A stretch of DNA of 64,000 nucleotides from assembly GCA_022820945.1 (NCBI GenBank), contig JAJEEP010000093.1, forward strand, positions 1-64,000, given 5' to 3'. This document shows positions 35,770 to 44,767 of this stretch, piece by piece (positions within the stretch are counted from its first letter, which is position 1; each line of letters starts with the position of its first letter). This stretch comes from Alphaproteobacteria bacterium (GTDB taxonomy: Bacteria > Pseudomonadota > Alphaproteobacteria > UBA828). The notes under the pieces were generated by a model, which saw only the letters and a list, made by a program, of their open reading frames with translations, searched no databases and was not told the DNA's origin. A program made the translations under genes and the position numbers.

Positions 35770-37058
35770 GCATGGCCGAGGCGGCGCGAAGCCGCGAGAC
35801 CGAACAGGACATCGCCGCCGAGATGGCTGCGCTCGGGGCCGAGGCGCGCGCGGCGGCGCAGGTGCTGGCGGCAAGCTCGGCCGAGGCGAGACGCCGTGCG
35901 CTCAAAGCGGCGGCGGTGGCGATCCGGCGCGACGAGGCGGCGATCCTGGAAGCGAACGCCAGGGACATGGCGGCCGCCCAGGCGTCCGGCCTCAGCGGCG
36001 CCCTGCTCGACCGGCTCGCCCTCGATCCCGGCCGGGTCGAGGCGATGGCCGCAGGTGTCGAGCAGGTGGCCGCCCTCGACGACCCGCTCGGCCGCCTGCT
36101 GGGCGAGTGGGAGCGGCCCAACGGGCTTCGTATCCACCGGGTCTCGGTGCCGATCGGCGTCATCGGGATCATCTACGAGTCGCGGCCCAACGTGACCGCC
36201 GACGCTGGCGCGCTTTGCCTGATGGCGGGGAACGCGGCGATCCTGCGCGGCGGCTCCGAGAGCTGGCACTCCTCACGCGCCATTGCGGCGTCGCTGCGCG
36301 CGGCGCTTGCCGAAACCGGGCTGCCGGCAGGCTGCATCCAGCTCGTGCCGACGACCGACCGGGCCGCGGTGGGCATCCTGCTCCGCATGGACGATGCGCT
36401 CGACCTGATCGTGCCGCGCGGCGGCCGCTCGCTGATCGAGCGGGTGCTGGCGGAGAGCCGGGTGCCGGTAATGGCGCACCTGGACGGCAACTGCCACGTC
36501 TACGTGCATGCCGCCGCCGACCCCGAGAAGGCGCGCGACGTCACCTTCAACGCCAAGATGCGGCGGACCGGGATCTGCGGCGCGGCGGAGACCCTGCTGG
36601 TCGACGCTGCCGCTGCAGACACGCTGCCCGCGATCCTCGAGCCGCTGTTCGACGCCGGCTGCGAGGTGCGGGGCGATGCGCGCGTGCAGGCGCTGGACAC
36701 GCGAGTGGTGCCGGTGAACGACGCCGACTGGGGAACCGAGTATCTCGACGCGATCATCTCGGTCGGCGTGGTAGACGGGCTCGATGCCGCGATCGCGCAC
36801 GTCAACGAGCATGGCTCCCACCATACCGACAGCATCATTACGGAGGACGCCGCCGCCGCCGAGCGCTTCATGGAGGCGGTGGACAGCGGGATCGTGCTGC
36901 ACAATGCGTCCACCCAGTTCGCCGATGGCGGCGAGTTCGGCATGGGGGCCGAGATCGGCATCTCCACCGGCAAGCTGCACGCGCGCGGGCCGGTGGGCGT
37001 CGAGCAGCTCACCACCTACAAGTACAAGGTCTACGGCGACGGGCAGGTTCGCCCCTGA
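35766..37058 (+). CDS. proA: Gamma-glutamyl phosphate reductase
   Basis: NADPH-dependent reductase of 430 residues for the second step of proline synthesis. It has [23 protein letters not shown], and the catalytic cysteine in [17 protein letters not shown] at 35766 overlaps the proB stop (GTGA); an ATG at 35772 is the alternative. [22 protein letters not shown] is the typical C-terminal block. Confidence 0.96.
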   Translation: MSMAEAARSRETEQDIAAEMAALGAEARAAAQVLAASSAEARRRALKAAAVAIRRDEAAILEANARDMAAAQASGLSGALLDRLALDPGRVEAMAAGVEQVAALDDPLGRLLGEWERPNGLRIHRVSVPIGVIGIIYESRPNVTADAGALCLMAGNAAILRGGSESWHSSRAIAASLRAALAETGLPAGCIQLVPTTDRAAVGILLRMDDALDLIVPRGGRSLIERVLAESRVPVMAHLDGNCHVYVHAAADPEKARDVTFNAKMRRTGICGAAETLLVDAAAADTLPAILEPLFDAGCEVRGDARVQALDTRVVPVNDADWGTEYLDAIISVGVVDGLDAAIAHVNEHGSHHTDSIITEDAAAAERFMEAVDSGIVLHNASTQFADGGEFGMGAEIGISTGKLHARGPVGVEQLTTYKYKVYGDGQVRP

Positions 37059-37072
37059 CCGCGCTCGTGCCC

Positions 37073-37708
37073 ATGCGCCGGCGGCAGTCACGGCCGTTGC
37101 TGGGTGGCGCCGTTCATGCGCGGCCGCCGGGGCGCAAGATCGGCCTGCTCGGCGGCTCCTTCAATCCGGCCCACGATGGGCATCGCCATATCAGCCTGCT
37201 CGCGCTCAAGCGCCTTGGCCTGCACGAGGTCTGGTGGCTGGTCTCGCCGCAGAACCCGCTCAAGCCCCGCGCCGGGATGGCCGCGTTCGACGCACGCCTC
37301 GCCAGCGCGCGGGCCGCAGCGGGCGACCGGCGGCTCCGCGTGAGCGATATCGAGCGCCGCCTCGGCTGCTGCTATTCGGTCGATACGGTCGCCCGCCTCA
37401 AGCGGTGCTTCCCGCGGCACCGGCTGGTCTGGATCGTCGGCGCCGACAACCTGCCGACGCTCGCAGAGTGGCGGCGCTGGCCCGCGCTCTTCCGGGCACT
37501 ACCCGTTGCGGTCATCGACCGCTGGCCGTACTCTCGCTACGCCAGTGTGGTTAAGCCTGCGAAACGATTCGCACGCCAAAGAATGGCGGAACGCCGAGCG
37601 ACAGGGCTCGCGCGGAGCAAGCCGCCCGCCTGGATGGTCATCCATGGACCGCTGCATCCCGCCTCGGCGACAGCGTTGCGCGCCGTGAGCGGTGCTGCGG
37701 GCCCATAA
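37073..37708 (+). CDS. nadD: Nicotinate-nucleotide adenylyltransferase
   Basis: NAD-synthesis enzyme of 211 residues. GLLGGSFNPAHDGHRHIS carries the nucleotidyltransferase HxGH-type motif; WLVSPQNPLK and VGADNLPTLAEW follow. The SATALRA near the end stands in for the usual ISSTxIR. ATG at 37073 was chosen; a GTG at 37067 is possible. It lies 14 bases after proA. Confidence 0.93.
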   Translation: MRRRQSRPLLGGAVHARPPGRKIGLLGGSFNPAHDGHRHISLLALKRLGLHEVWWLVSPQNPLKPRAGMAAFDARLASARAAAGDRRLRVSDIERRLGCCYSVDTVARLKRCFPRHRLVWIVGADNLPTLAEWRRWPALFRALPVAVIDRWPYSRYASVVKPAKRFARQRMAERRATGLARSKPPAWMVIHGPLHPASATALRAVSGAAGP

Positions 37709-37717
37709 GGGGAGGCT

Positions 37718-37731
37718 GGAGGAACACCATA
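37718..37731 (+). promoter_or_regulatory. Strong ribosome binding site facing an ATA codon
   Basis: GGAGG (37718-37722, within GGAGGCTGGAGG) is six bases before ATA at 37729. That codon is in frame with rsfS and 21 codons upstream of its first canonical start (GTG 37792). No ATG, GTG or TTG lies at the normal distance. The intervening codons (ITVPERPVRS and on) give an ordinary hydrophilic leader. Confidence 0.45.
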
Positions 37732-37791
37732 ACGGTACCTGAACGACCTGTTAGGTCCACACGCCGGGAGTCGGGCAAGGCCGACTCCGCG

Positions 37792-38145
37792 GTGCTTCAC
37801 CGAGCCGTCGCCGGCGCTCTTGCAGACGCCAAGGCGGAGGACATCGTCACCATCGACCTCGACGGCAAGACCACCATCGCCGATTTCATGGTCATCGCCA
37901 GCGGACGGTCGAAACGCCATGTCAACGCGGTGGCGGAACGACTCCTGAAGCAGCTCAAGGACGACGGCACGCCGGCGCTCGCTGCGGAGGGGCGCGAGAA
38001 CTCGGACTGGGTGCTGATCGATGCCGGCGACATCATCGTGCACGTCTTCCGGCCCGAGATTCGCGCCCTCTACAATCTGGAGAAGATGTGGTCGGTCGAG
38101 GCCATCGGCGCGGCTGAAGAGCAAGCGCTTGCCGGTGAAGATTAG
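37792..38145 (+). CDS. rsfS: Ribosomal silencing factor RsfS
   Basis: RsfS/iojap protein that binds L14 and blocks subunit joining in starvation. The core is clear: KAEDIVTIDLDGKTTIADFMVIASGRS, HVNAVAERLLKQL, SDWVLIDAGDIIVHVF, and LEKMW. From GTG at 37792 it is 117 residues. That codon has no good ribosome binding site; the best one faces an in-frame ATA at 37729, which would give 138 residues and the N-terminal extension seen in many alphaproteobacterial homologues. The start is therefore uncertain. Confidence 0.93.
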   Translation: MLHRAVAGALADAKAEDIVTIDLDGKTTIADFMVIASGRSKRHVNAVAERLLKQLKDDGTPALAAEGRENSDWVLIDAGDIIVHVFRPEIRALYNLEKMWSVEAIGAAEEQALAGED

Positions 38146-38190
38146 CAGCGCGGCCGCCGCCTAGCAGGAAGAGAGGACGTCCCGCAGCCG

Positions 38191-38643
38191 ATGCGCCTTG
38201 TCGTGGCGGCAGTGGGCCGCGGCCGGGACGACCCGGCCCAGAGAATCTTCGACGATTACCGCAAGCGCCTGCCGTGGCCGCTCGAGTTGCGCGAGGTTCG
38301 GGCCGGCGGCGGCGGCGATGCAGGACGCGAACGCGAGGCAGCGGCGCTGCTGAAGGGGCTGCCGGCGGGCACCCATGTGGTCGCGCTGGATGGCGGCGGG
38401 AAGGCGCTCACCAGCATGGAATTCGCGACAAGGCTCGCGGCCATCCGCGACAACGGCACGGCTGTCGTGGCGTTCGTGATCGGCGGGGCGGACGGGCACG
38501 GTGCCCCCGTTCTGGCGCGCGCGAACATGGTGCTCTCACTCGGGCCGATGACCTGGCCGCACCTGCTGGTGCGCGCGATGCTGGCGGAACAGCTGTGGCG
38601 GGCGGCGAGTATCCTCTCGGGCCACCCCTATCACCGAGGGTGA
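38191..38643 (+). CDS. rlmH: 23S rRNA pseudouridine-1915 N3-methyltransferase
   Basis: SPOUT methyltransferase of 150 residues. The SAM-binding knot is visible as VALDGGGKALTS and FVIGGADGHG, and the C-terminal YHRG tail is diagnostic. It methylates helix 69 of 23S rRNA. It follows rsfS by 45 bases, as in most proteobacteria, and ends the housekeeping run. Confidence 0.95.
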   Translation: MRLVVAAVGRGRDDPAQRIFDDYRKRLPWPLELREVRAGGGGDAGREREAAALLKGLPAGTHVVALDGGGKALTSMEFATRLAAIRDNGTAVVAFVIGGADGHGAPVLARANMVLSLGPMTWPHLLVRAMLAEQLWRAASILSGHPYHRG

Positions 38644-38659
38644 GCCGCGGCAGGGCCCC

Positions 38660-39532
38660 TCAGCGGGTCGGGACCGGGGTGCCGGTGGAGTAGTCGTAAA
38701 AGCCCTTGCCGGTCTTGCGGCCGAGCCAGCCGGCCTCGACGTACTTGGCGAGCAGCGGGCAGGGCCGGTACTTGCTGTCGGCTAGACCCTCGTAGAGCAC
38801 CTGCATGATCGAGTGGCAGGTGTCGAGACCGATGAAGTCGGCGAGCTCCAGCGGCCCCATGCGGTGATGGGCGCCGAGCTTCATCGCCGTGTCGATGGCC
38901 TCCACATTGCCGACGCCTTCGTAGAGTGCGTAGATCGCCTCGTTGACCATCGGCATGAGGATGCGGTTCACGATGAAGGCGGGGAAGTCCTCGGCCATCG
39001 CCGGGGTCTTGCCCATGCGCTCGGTCACCGTGCGCGCGGTGGCGTAGGTCTCCTCCTCGGTAGCGATGCCGCGCACCAGCTCTACCAGCTCCATCATCGG
39101 CACCGGGTTCATGAAGTGCATGCCCATGAACTTGCCGGGCCGGTCGGTGCTCGCCGCGAGGCGCGTGACGGGCAGCGACGAGCTGTTGGTGCAGATGATG
39201 GTGTGCTCCGGCAGCGCGCCGCGCAGCGCGACGAAGATCTCCTTCTTGACCGCCTCGTCCTCGATGACCGCCTCGATCACCATGTCGACGCCCTTCATGG
39301 CGTCGAGGCCGACGGCGGTTGCGATCCGGCCCAGCGCCGCCGCCGGCTGGTCGTCGGCGATCAGGCCCTTGCGCGCCTGGCGGCCGAGGTTGGTGCGGAT
39401 CGTCTCGAGCGCCGTGTCGAGTTCGGCCTGCCCGACATCGGTGAGCATCACGTCGAAACCCGCGAGCGCAGCGACATGGGCGATGCCGCTGCCCATGCGG
39501 CCCGCTCCGACGATCCCGATCGATTGCACCAT
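38660..39532 (-). CDS. 3-hydroxybutyryl-CoA dehydrogenase
   Basis: NAD-dependent 3-hydroxyacyl-CoA dehydrogenase of 290 residues. [13 protein letters not shown] is the NAD site. The catalytic region has [15 protein letters not shown] (His) and the Glu of that loop, and [14 protein letters not shown] follows. It oxidises or reduces 3-hydroxyacyl-CoA, linking the dehydrogenases to the thiolase at 0.4 kb. It is the last gene of the etfB-etfA-hbd unit, 9 bases after etfA. Confidence 0.93.
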   Translation of the reverse strand: MVQSIGIVGAGRMGSGIAHVAALAGFDVMLTDVGQAELDTALETIRTNLGRQARKGLIADDQPAAALGRIATAVGLDAMKGVDMVIEAVIEDEAVKKEIFVALRGALPEHTIICTNSSSLPVTRLAASTDRPGKFMGMHFMNPVPMMELVELVRGIATEEETYATARTVTERMGKTPAMAEDFPAFIVNRILMPMVNEAIYALYEGVGNVEAIDTAMKLGAHHRMGPLELADFIGLDTCHSIMQVLYEGLADSKYRPCPLLAKYVEAGWLGRKTGKGFYDYSTGTPVPTR

Positions 39533-39541
39533 GGCTGCGGA

Positions 39542-40495
39542 TCAGGCCTTGGAGATGCCCTGGCGGTCGAGCTCTTCGGCGAGCTCCGGAAGGGCCTTGA
39601 ACAGGTCGGCCACGAGGCCGAAGTCGGCGATCTGGAAGATCGGCGCTTCCTCGTCCTTGTTGATGGCGCAGATCACCCGGCTGTCCTTCATCCCGGCGAG
39701 ATGCTGGATCGCACCGGAAATGCCGACTGCGAGGTAGAGATCGGGCGCCACCACCTTGCCGGTCTGCCCGACCTGGAAGTCGTTGGGCACGTAGCCGGCG
39801 TCCACTGCAGCACGCGAGGCGCCGACGGCCGCACCCAGCCGATCCGCCACCGCCTCGATCAACGGGAAGTTCTCGCCGCTCTGCATCCCGCGCCCGCCCG
39901 AGATCACGATGCCCGCGCTGGTGAGCTCCGGGCGGTCGGACTTGCTGAGCTCGTGCTTGACGAAGCGGACCAGGCCCTGGTCGCCGGCGCCGGAGACCGC
40001 CTCGATCTCCGCACTCCCGCCCTCGGCGGGCGCCGCGTCGAACGCCGTCGTGCGCACCGTCACCACCTTCGTGGCATCGCCGCTCTCCACCGTCGCGAGC
40101 GCGTTGCCGGCGTAGGTCGGGCGCACGAAGACGCTGTCCGATACGATTTCTATGATGTCGGAGACTTGGGCCACGTCGAGCAGGGCCGCGACGCGCGGCA
40201 TGATGTTCTTGCCGAAGGTGGTGGCCGACGCGATCAGGTGGCTGTAGCCCTCCGCAAGGCCGACCAGCAGCGGCGCCAGGTTCTCGGCGATGCCGTGCTC
40301 GTAGGCCGGGTCGTCCGCGTGCAGGACCTTGGCGACGCCTGCGGCCTGCGCCGCAGCCTCGGCGACCGGCCCGGCGCCGGAGCCCGCGACCAGCACGTGA
40401 ACCTCGCCGCCCAGCGCCTGCGCGGCGGTAACCGCGTTGAGGCTCGGGCGCTTCAGCTCGGCGTTGTCGTGCTCGGCGAGGACCAGAATGCTCAT
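39542..40495 (-). CDS. etfA: Electron transfer flavoprotein alpha subunit
   Basis: ETF alpha of 317 residues. The FAD-binding C-terminal half is typical: [56 protein letters not shown] and [16 protein letters not shown]. It carries electrons from the acyl-CoA dehydrogenases in this window to the respiratory chain. It begins 10 bases after the etfB stop. Confidence 0.97.
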   Translation of the reverse strand: MSILVLAEHDNAELKRPSLNAVTAAQALGGEVHVLVAGSGAGPVAEAAAQAAGVAKVLHADDPAYEHGIAENLAPLLVGLAEGYSHLIASATTFGKNIMPRVAALLDVAQVSDIIEIVSDSVFVRPTYAGNALATVESGDATKVVTVRTTAFDAAPAEGGSAEIEAVSGAGDQGLVRFVKHELSKSDRPELTSAGIVISGGRGMQSGENFPLIEAVADRLGAAVGASRAAVDAGYVPNDFQVGQTGKVVAPDLYLAVGISGAIQHLAGMKDSRVICAINKDEEAPIFQIADFGLVADLFKALPELAEELDRQGISKA

Positions 40496-40505
40496 GCGCT
40501 TGCCC

Positions 40506-41258
40506 TCACCCGATCACCTTGGCGTCGTCACGAAGCTTCGCGACGAGCTCTGCGACGTCCGCCACCTTGATTCCCGCCTCGCGCTTTGGGGGTTCTTCCA
40601 CCTTGTGGATCGCGAGCCGGGGGCTCACGTCCACGCCGAGCGAGTCCGCCTCGCGCCGGACGATGGGCTTCTTCTTGGCCTTCATGATGTTGGGGAGCGA
40701 GGCATAGCGCGGCTCGTTGAGCCTGAGATCGGTGGTGACCACCGCCGGCAGATTGACGTTGAGGGTCTCGAGCCCGCCGTCGATCTCGCGGGTCACGTCC
40801 GCGGTCCCGTCCTTGAACACGATCTCGGAGGCGAAGGTCGCCTGCGGCCAGCCGAGCAGTGCCGCCAGCATCTGGCCGGTCTGGTTGCTGTCGTCGTCGA
40901 TGGCCTGCTTGCCCATGATGACGAGGCCGGGCTGCTCTTCGTCCGCGACCACCTTGAGCAGGCGCGCGACGGCAAGCGGCTGCAGCTCCGCCTCGGTCAC
41001 GATATGGACGGCGCGGTCCGCGCCCATGGCGAGCGCCGTGCGCAGGGTCTCCTGCGCCTTGTCGGCGCCGGCGGAGACCGCGATCACCTCCTCGGCGTGG
41101 CCCGCCTCCTTCATGCGCACCGCTTCCTCGACGGCGATCTCGCAGAAAGGGTTCATCGCCATCTTCACGTTCGCGGTCTCGACCCCGCTCCCGTCGGATT
41201 TCACCCGCACCTTCACATTGGGGTCGATTGTGCGCTTGACCGCGACAAGAACCTTCAT
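40506..41258 (-). CDS. etfB: Electron transfer flavoprotein beta subunit
   Basis: ETF beta of 250 residues: [19 protein letters not shown] at the start, [18 protein letters not shown], then [23 protein letters not shown] with the AMP site. It heads the etfB-etfA-hbd unit. A candidate promoter lies 75 bases upstream. Confidence 0.97.
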   Translation of the reverse strand: MKVLVAVKRTIDPNVKVRVKSDGSGVETANVKMAMNPFCEIAVEEAVRMKEAGHAEEVIAVSAGADKAQETLRTALAMGADRAVHIVTEAELQPLAVARLLKVVADEEQPGLVIMGKQAIDDDSNQTGQMLAALLGWPQATFASEIVFKDGTADVTREIDGGLETLNVNLPAVVTTDLRLNEPRYASLPNIMKAKKKPIVRREADSLGVDVSPRLAIHKVEEPPKREAGIKVADVAELVAKLRDDAKVIG

Positions 41259-41332
41259 GGGCGTCCCTGCTGGGCGGCAAGGCGAGGCCGCCGGCGCGCT
41301 AACGCGGACTCCCCGCCACGCGCGGCGCGCAC

Positions 41333-41359
41333 ACTATGACCGGGCTGAATTCCTGTCAA
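41333..41359 (-). promoter_or_regulatory. Candidate promoter for etfB-etfA-hbd
   Basis: On the minus strand TTGACA (41359-41354, perfect -35) is followed after 15 bases by CATAGT (41338-41333, four of six). The spacing is two bases short of optimal. Confidence 0.45.
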
Positions 41360-41496
41360 CGCCGGCACCTCGGTAGGTGCGCTGGCGTCGGGTCGCTGCC
41401 ATTGCCCGCCTGGACGCTGCCCGGTGCTCCGCGTAGAAATGGCCGGGTCCCGCCGGCCCCGGCGGAGCGCGCGCGCATCGATGAGGGGAGGCAACG

Positions 41497-42438
41497 CTGT
41501 CGATCGCCGTCGGACTCGGGCTGAACACGTTTCCGTTCTCGGGCGCGGGCGCCTTCTGGCGCTGGGTCGATCTCTGCGAGGAGGGCGGGGTCGATTCGCT
41601 GTGGCAGACCGACCGCCTCGTCTCCGACGAGCCCTTCCTCGAGGTGATGAGCGTGATGGCGGCGCTCGCCGGGCGGACCGAGCGCATCAAGTTCGGCATG
41701 AACGTCGCCTCGGTCGGGCTGCGCGACCCGCTGCTGCTCGCCAAGCAGTGCGCCACCATCGACGTGCTGAGCGAGGGGCGCCTGCTGCCGGCCTTCGGCA
41801 TCGGCGCGATCCGCGCACCGGACTGGGCCGCCACCGGCACGGACACCAAGGGCCGCGGCCGGCGCACCGACGAGGGGCTGGAGCTGATCGCCCGGCTCTG
41901 GACCGAGGACTCGGTCGATTTCGAGGGCGAGTTCTACCGCTACTCGGGCGCGAGGATCGAGCCCAAGCCGGTGCAGGCAGCGCTGCCGCTCTGGCTCGGC
42001 GGCTCGAGCAAGCCTGCGATCCGGCGCACGGCGCGCATCGGCACTGGCTGGCTGGCAGGGCTGGAGACGCCGGAGCAGGTGGCGCCTGCCATCGCCGGCA
42101 TCAAGGAGGCGCTCACCGAGACCGGGCGGCGCATCGACGCGGACCATTACGGTGCGAGCTTCTCCTTCCGCTTCGGTAGCTGGGACGAGCCCCTGATGCA
42201 GCGCGTGGCGGAGACCTACAAGGTGCGCTTCCAGCGCGATCCCCAGGGCGGCATCGTCGCCGGCGATGCTGCGGCCATCATGAACCGGATCGAGGCGTTC
42301 GTTGCGGCCGGCGCGTCCAAGTTCGTGCTGTGGCCGCTCGGCGGCGACGACGACGACATCCTCGACCAGACGCGCCGCTTGATCGAGGAGGTGCAGCCGG
42401 CGGTCGAGGCCCTGAACCAGCGGGTCGATGCCGCGTGA
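41497..42438 (+). CDS. LLM-class flavin-dependent oxidoreductase with a probable CTG start
   Basis: Luciferase-like TIM-barrel enzyme using reduced FMN or F420. From CTG at 41497 it has 313 residues and opens SIAVGLGLNTFPFSG, then WVDLCEEGGVDSLWQTDRL, the expected first strand and helix. It continues KFGMNVASVGLRDP, LGIGAI-type FGIGAIRAP, and PLWLGGSSKPAIRR. GGAGG (41487-41491) lies five bases before CTG. The frame is closed by TGA at 41482, and the first ATG/GTG/TTG is 41641, which would delete about 48 conserved residues. So either CTG is the start or the base is wrong. The substrate is not known. Confidence 0.85.
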   Translation: MSIAVGLGLNTFPFSGAGAFWRWVDLCEEGGVDSLWQTDRLVSDEPFLEVMSVMAALAGRTERIKFGMNVASVGLRDPLLLAKQCATIDVLSEGRLLPAFGIGAIRAPDWAATGTDTKGRGRRTDEGLELIARLWTEDSVDFEGEFYRYSGARIEPKPVQAALPLWLGGSSKPAIRRTARIGTGWLAGLETPEQVAPAIAGIKEALTETGRRIDADHYGASFSFRFGSWDEPLMQRVAETYKVRFQRDPQGGIVAGDAAAIMNRIEAFVAAGASKFVLWPLGGDDDDILDQTRRLIEEVQPAVEALNQRVDAA

Positions 42439-42445
42439 CGCCCGC

Positions 42446-43240
42446 ATGACGCCGCTCGCCATCGACCAGGCGGTGGCGCTCTACGTCGCCGCGCGCCATC
42501 GCCGGCAGCGGATCGCCGCGCTGCCCGAGGACTGCCGGCCGGCCTCGCTCGACGAGGCGTACGCGGTGCAGGCCGTGCTCAACGACCGGCTGGGCGAGAC
42601 CCACGGCGCCGTCTGCGGCCGCAAGATCGGCTGCACCACGCCGGTGATGCAGCGCTACCTGGAGATCGAGCATCCCTGCACCGGCGCCCTCTACGAGCGC
42701 CGGACTCACCGCGCGCCCGCGACGGTGAAATATGCCGACCACTGGCGGCCGGGCGTGGAGTGCGAGATCGCGGTGCGGCTCGGGCAAGCGCTGCCGGCGG
42801 GCGCGGCGCCGTTCGACCGTGCCTCGGTCGCCGCTGCGGTCGAGGCCTGCATGGCGGCCATCGAGATCGTGGACGACCGCTACGACGATTTTCGGGCCCT
42901 CGACACGCCGACGCTGATCGCCGACGACTTCTTCAGCGCCGGCGCCGTGCTCGGCCCGCCCGTCGCCGGCTGGCGCGCCGTCGACCTCGCGGCGGCCGGG
43001 GGCGCCATGGCGATCAACGGCGCATCCGTGGGCGCCGGCACCGGGGCCGACGTGATGGGCCATCCCTTCGAGGCGCTGACCTGGCTTGCGAACCACGCCG
43101 CCTCAGGCGAGCGGCCGCTTCGGGCCGGCGACGTGGTGCTGACCGGCAGCGTGGTCGAGACCAAGTGGGTCGAGCCCGGCGATACGGTCCGCGTCGAAAT
43201 CGAGGGCCTGGGCGAGGCCAGCGTCACGTTTGCGCGATAA
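42446..43240 (+). CDS. 2-keto-4-pentenoate hydratase / FAH family protein
   Basis: Protein of 264 residues resembling MhpD-type hydratases. GRKIGCTTPVMQRYL, VECEIAVRLG (metal-binding acidic pair), EIVDDRY and SVVETKWVEPGDTVRVEIEGLG are visible. Members hydrate 2-hydroxypentadienoates or decarboxylate related acids in aromatic meta-cleavage. ATG at 42446 lies 7 bases after the LLM stop; an ATG at 42428 overlapping it is possible. Together with the LLM enzyme it may form a small oxidative catabolic unit. Confidence 0.83.
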   Translation: MTPLAIDQAVALYVAARHRRQRIAALPEDCRPASLDEAYAVQAVLNDRLGETHGAVCGRKIGCTTPVMQRYLEIEHPCTGALYERRTHRAPATVKYADHWRPGVECEIAVRLGQALPAGAAPFDRASVAAAVEACMAAIEIVDDRYDDFRALDTPTLIADDFFSAGAVLGPPVAGWRAVDLAAAGGAMAINGASVGAGTGADVMGHPFEALTWLANHAASGERPLRAGDVVLTGSVVETKWVEPGDTVRVEIEGLGEASVTFAR

Positions 43241-43254
43241 GCGGGGCAGGCGCG

Positions 43255-43283
43255 TTGACAGGGGCGCCATGAAGGGCCTGAAT
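43255..43283 (+). promoter_or_regulatory. Possible promoter for the polyamine uptake operon
   Basis: A perfect TTGACA (43255-43260) with CTGAAT (43278-43283) 17 bases later, 57 bases before potF. Only the -35 is good. Confidence 0.3.
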
Positions 43284-43339
43284 CGGTCCACCGCCACCAC
43301 GGCCCGCGAGACGAGGCCGGGCAAGAGAGGACGAATCCC

Positions 43340-44434
43340 ATGATCAAGCTGCCGCTGACCGCCGCCGCCGCTGCGGCGCTTCTGGCCGCGACCACGGCCT
43401 TTGCCGAGGAGGAGGCCGTCGTCAACGTCTACAACTGGTCGGACTACATCGACGAGGAGATCCTGACCGAGTTCGAGGCCGAGACCGGGATCAAGGTCGT
43501 CTACGACGTCTTCGATTCCAACAACATCCTCGAGACCAAGCTGCTCACCGGCAGCACCGGCTACGACGTGGTGGTGCCGAGCGGAACCTTCCTGGCGCGC
43601 CAGATTCAGGCGGGCATCTTCCAGCCGCTCGACAAGAGCCAGCTCGCGAACCTCGGCAACCTGGACGAGACCATCATGTCGGTCGTGAGCCAGTGGGACC
43701 CGGACAACCAGTACGCCATCAATTACATGTGGGGCACCACGGGCTTCGGCTACAACATCGACAAGATCGCCGAACGCGCGCCCGATGCCGCCACGAGCTC
43801 CTGGGGCATGCTCTTCGACCCGGACGTGGTCTCGCAGTTCGCCGATTGCGGCGTCTACATGATGGACGAGCCGGACGAGGTGGTCCCGGCCGTGCTCAAC
43901 TACATCGGCGAGGACCCCAACAGCCACGACACCGACGTGATCGCCAAGGTCGAGCCGGTGATGCTGGCGATCCGGCCGCACATCCGCCGCTTCCACAACT
44001 CGGCCCAGATCAACGATCTCGCCAACGGCGACATCTGCCTCACCATGGGCTGGTCGGGCGACATGCTGCAGGCCCGCGACCGCGCCTGGGAGGCCGAGAA
44101 CAACGTCGAGATCGCCTATGTGATCCCGGACGAGGGCGCGCTGTCGTGGTTCGACATGATGGCGATCCCGGCGGACGCGCCGCATCCCGGCAACGCGCAC
44201 ACCTTCCTCGACTACATCATGCGGCCCGAGGTGATCGCCAAGGCGTCCAACTACGTCTACTACGCCAACGGCAACGCCGCCTCGACACCGCTGCTGGATG
44301 CCGAGATCACCGAGGACCCTGGCATCTACCCGACCGAGGAAGCGCGAAAGGGGCTCTACGTGACCAACCCCTATCCGCAGAAGGTGTCGCGCTTCATCAC
44401 GCGGATGTGGACCCGCATCAAGGGCGCGGAGTAG
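43340..44434 (+). CDS. potF: Putrescine/spermidine-binding periplasmic protein
   Basis: Binding protein of 364 residues with a signal peptide (MIKLPLTAAAAAALLAATTAFA). VVNVYNWSDYIDEEIL is the PotF/PotD start, followed by GYDVVVPSGTFLARQI, YMWGTTGFGYN and TMGWSGDMLQARDRA. PotF (putrescine) is favoured over PotD because puuA and puuB lie downstream. It captures polyamine in the periplasm for the following three genes. Confidence 0.9.
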   Translation: MIKLPLTAAAAAALLAATTAFAEEEAVVNVYNWSDYIDEEILTEFEAETGIKVVYDVFDSNNILETKLLTGSTGYDVVVPSGTFLARQIQAGIFQPLDKSQLANLGNLDETIMSVVSQWDPDNQYAINYMWGTTGFGYNIDKIAERAPDAATSSWGMLFDPDVVSQFADCGVYMMDEPDEVVPAVLNYIGEDPNSHDTDVIAKVEPVMLAIRPHIRRFHNSAQINDLANGDICLTMGWSGDMLQARDRAWEAENNVEIAYVIPDEGALSWFDMMAIPADAPHPGNAHTFLDYIMRPEVIAKASNYVYYANGNAASTPLLDAEITEDPGIYPTEEARKGLYVTNPYPQKVSRFITRMWTRIKGAE

Positions 44435-44767
44435 GCACGACGCGCACACCGCACGGGCACGGCGCCCGTGAGCCGGCGGCCTGAGCACGCCGAGGGAGAG
44501 GCTTCGACTAACCCGCCTTTCTCACTACGGTCATGGTCTGCGCGGCGCTGTCCGGCTGAGAGGGTAGGAACGGCGCGCAGCGCGATGTGGGGCATCGGGC
44601 AAGCGCCGTGACGCGCTCTGTCGGCCGGACAGCGCTGCCCTTCGGGTCGTGCCCAGGTGCCCGCCCGCGGCGTCGTGGGCCTCAACCGTATTCCCTGATG
44701 CGCTTTTCGGCCCGCTCCTGGCGGATAGAACGCCTGGTCGCGACGCAGGCCGCGACCGTGGTGAGAA
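44435..44767 (+). other. 333-base gap inside the pot operon with one hairpin
   Basis: No credible gene is seen between potF and the ATPase gene. A hairpin CACGGGC-ACGGC-GCCCGTG (44452-44470, perfect 7-bp stem) lies 17 bases after the potF stop, with no T-run. It could stabilise the 3' end of a separate potF message, which would give more binding protein than transporter. The rest is G+C-rich sequence of mixed frame with no clear motif. Confidence 0.4.

Noticed and set aside
38813-40570. 585-codon open frame on the plus strand opposite hbd and etfA
   Set aside because: It is the mirror of two clear genes; composition is Arg/His/Asp/Gly-rich with no family motif.
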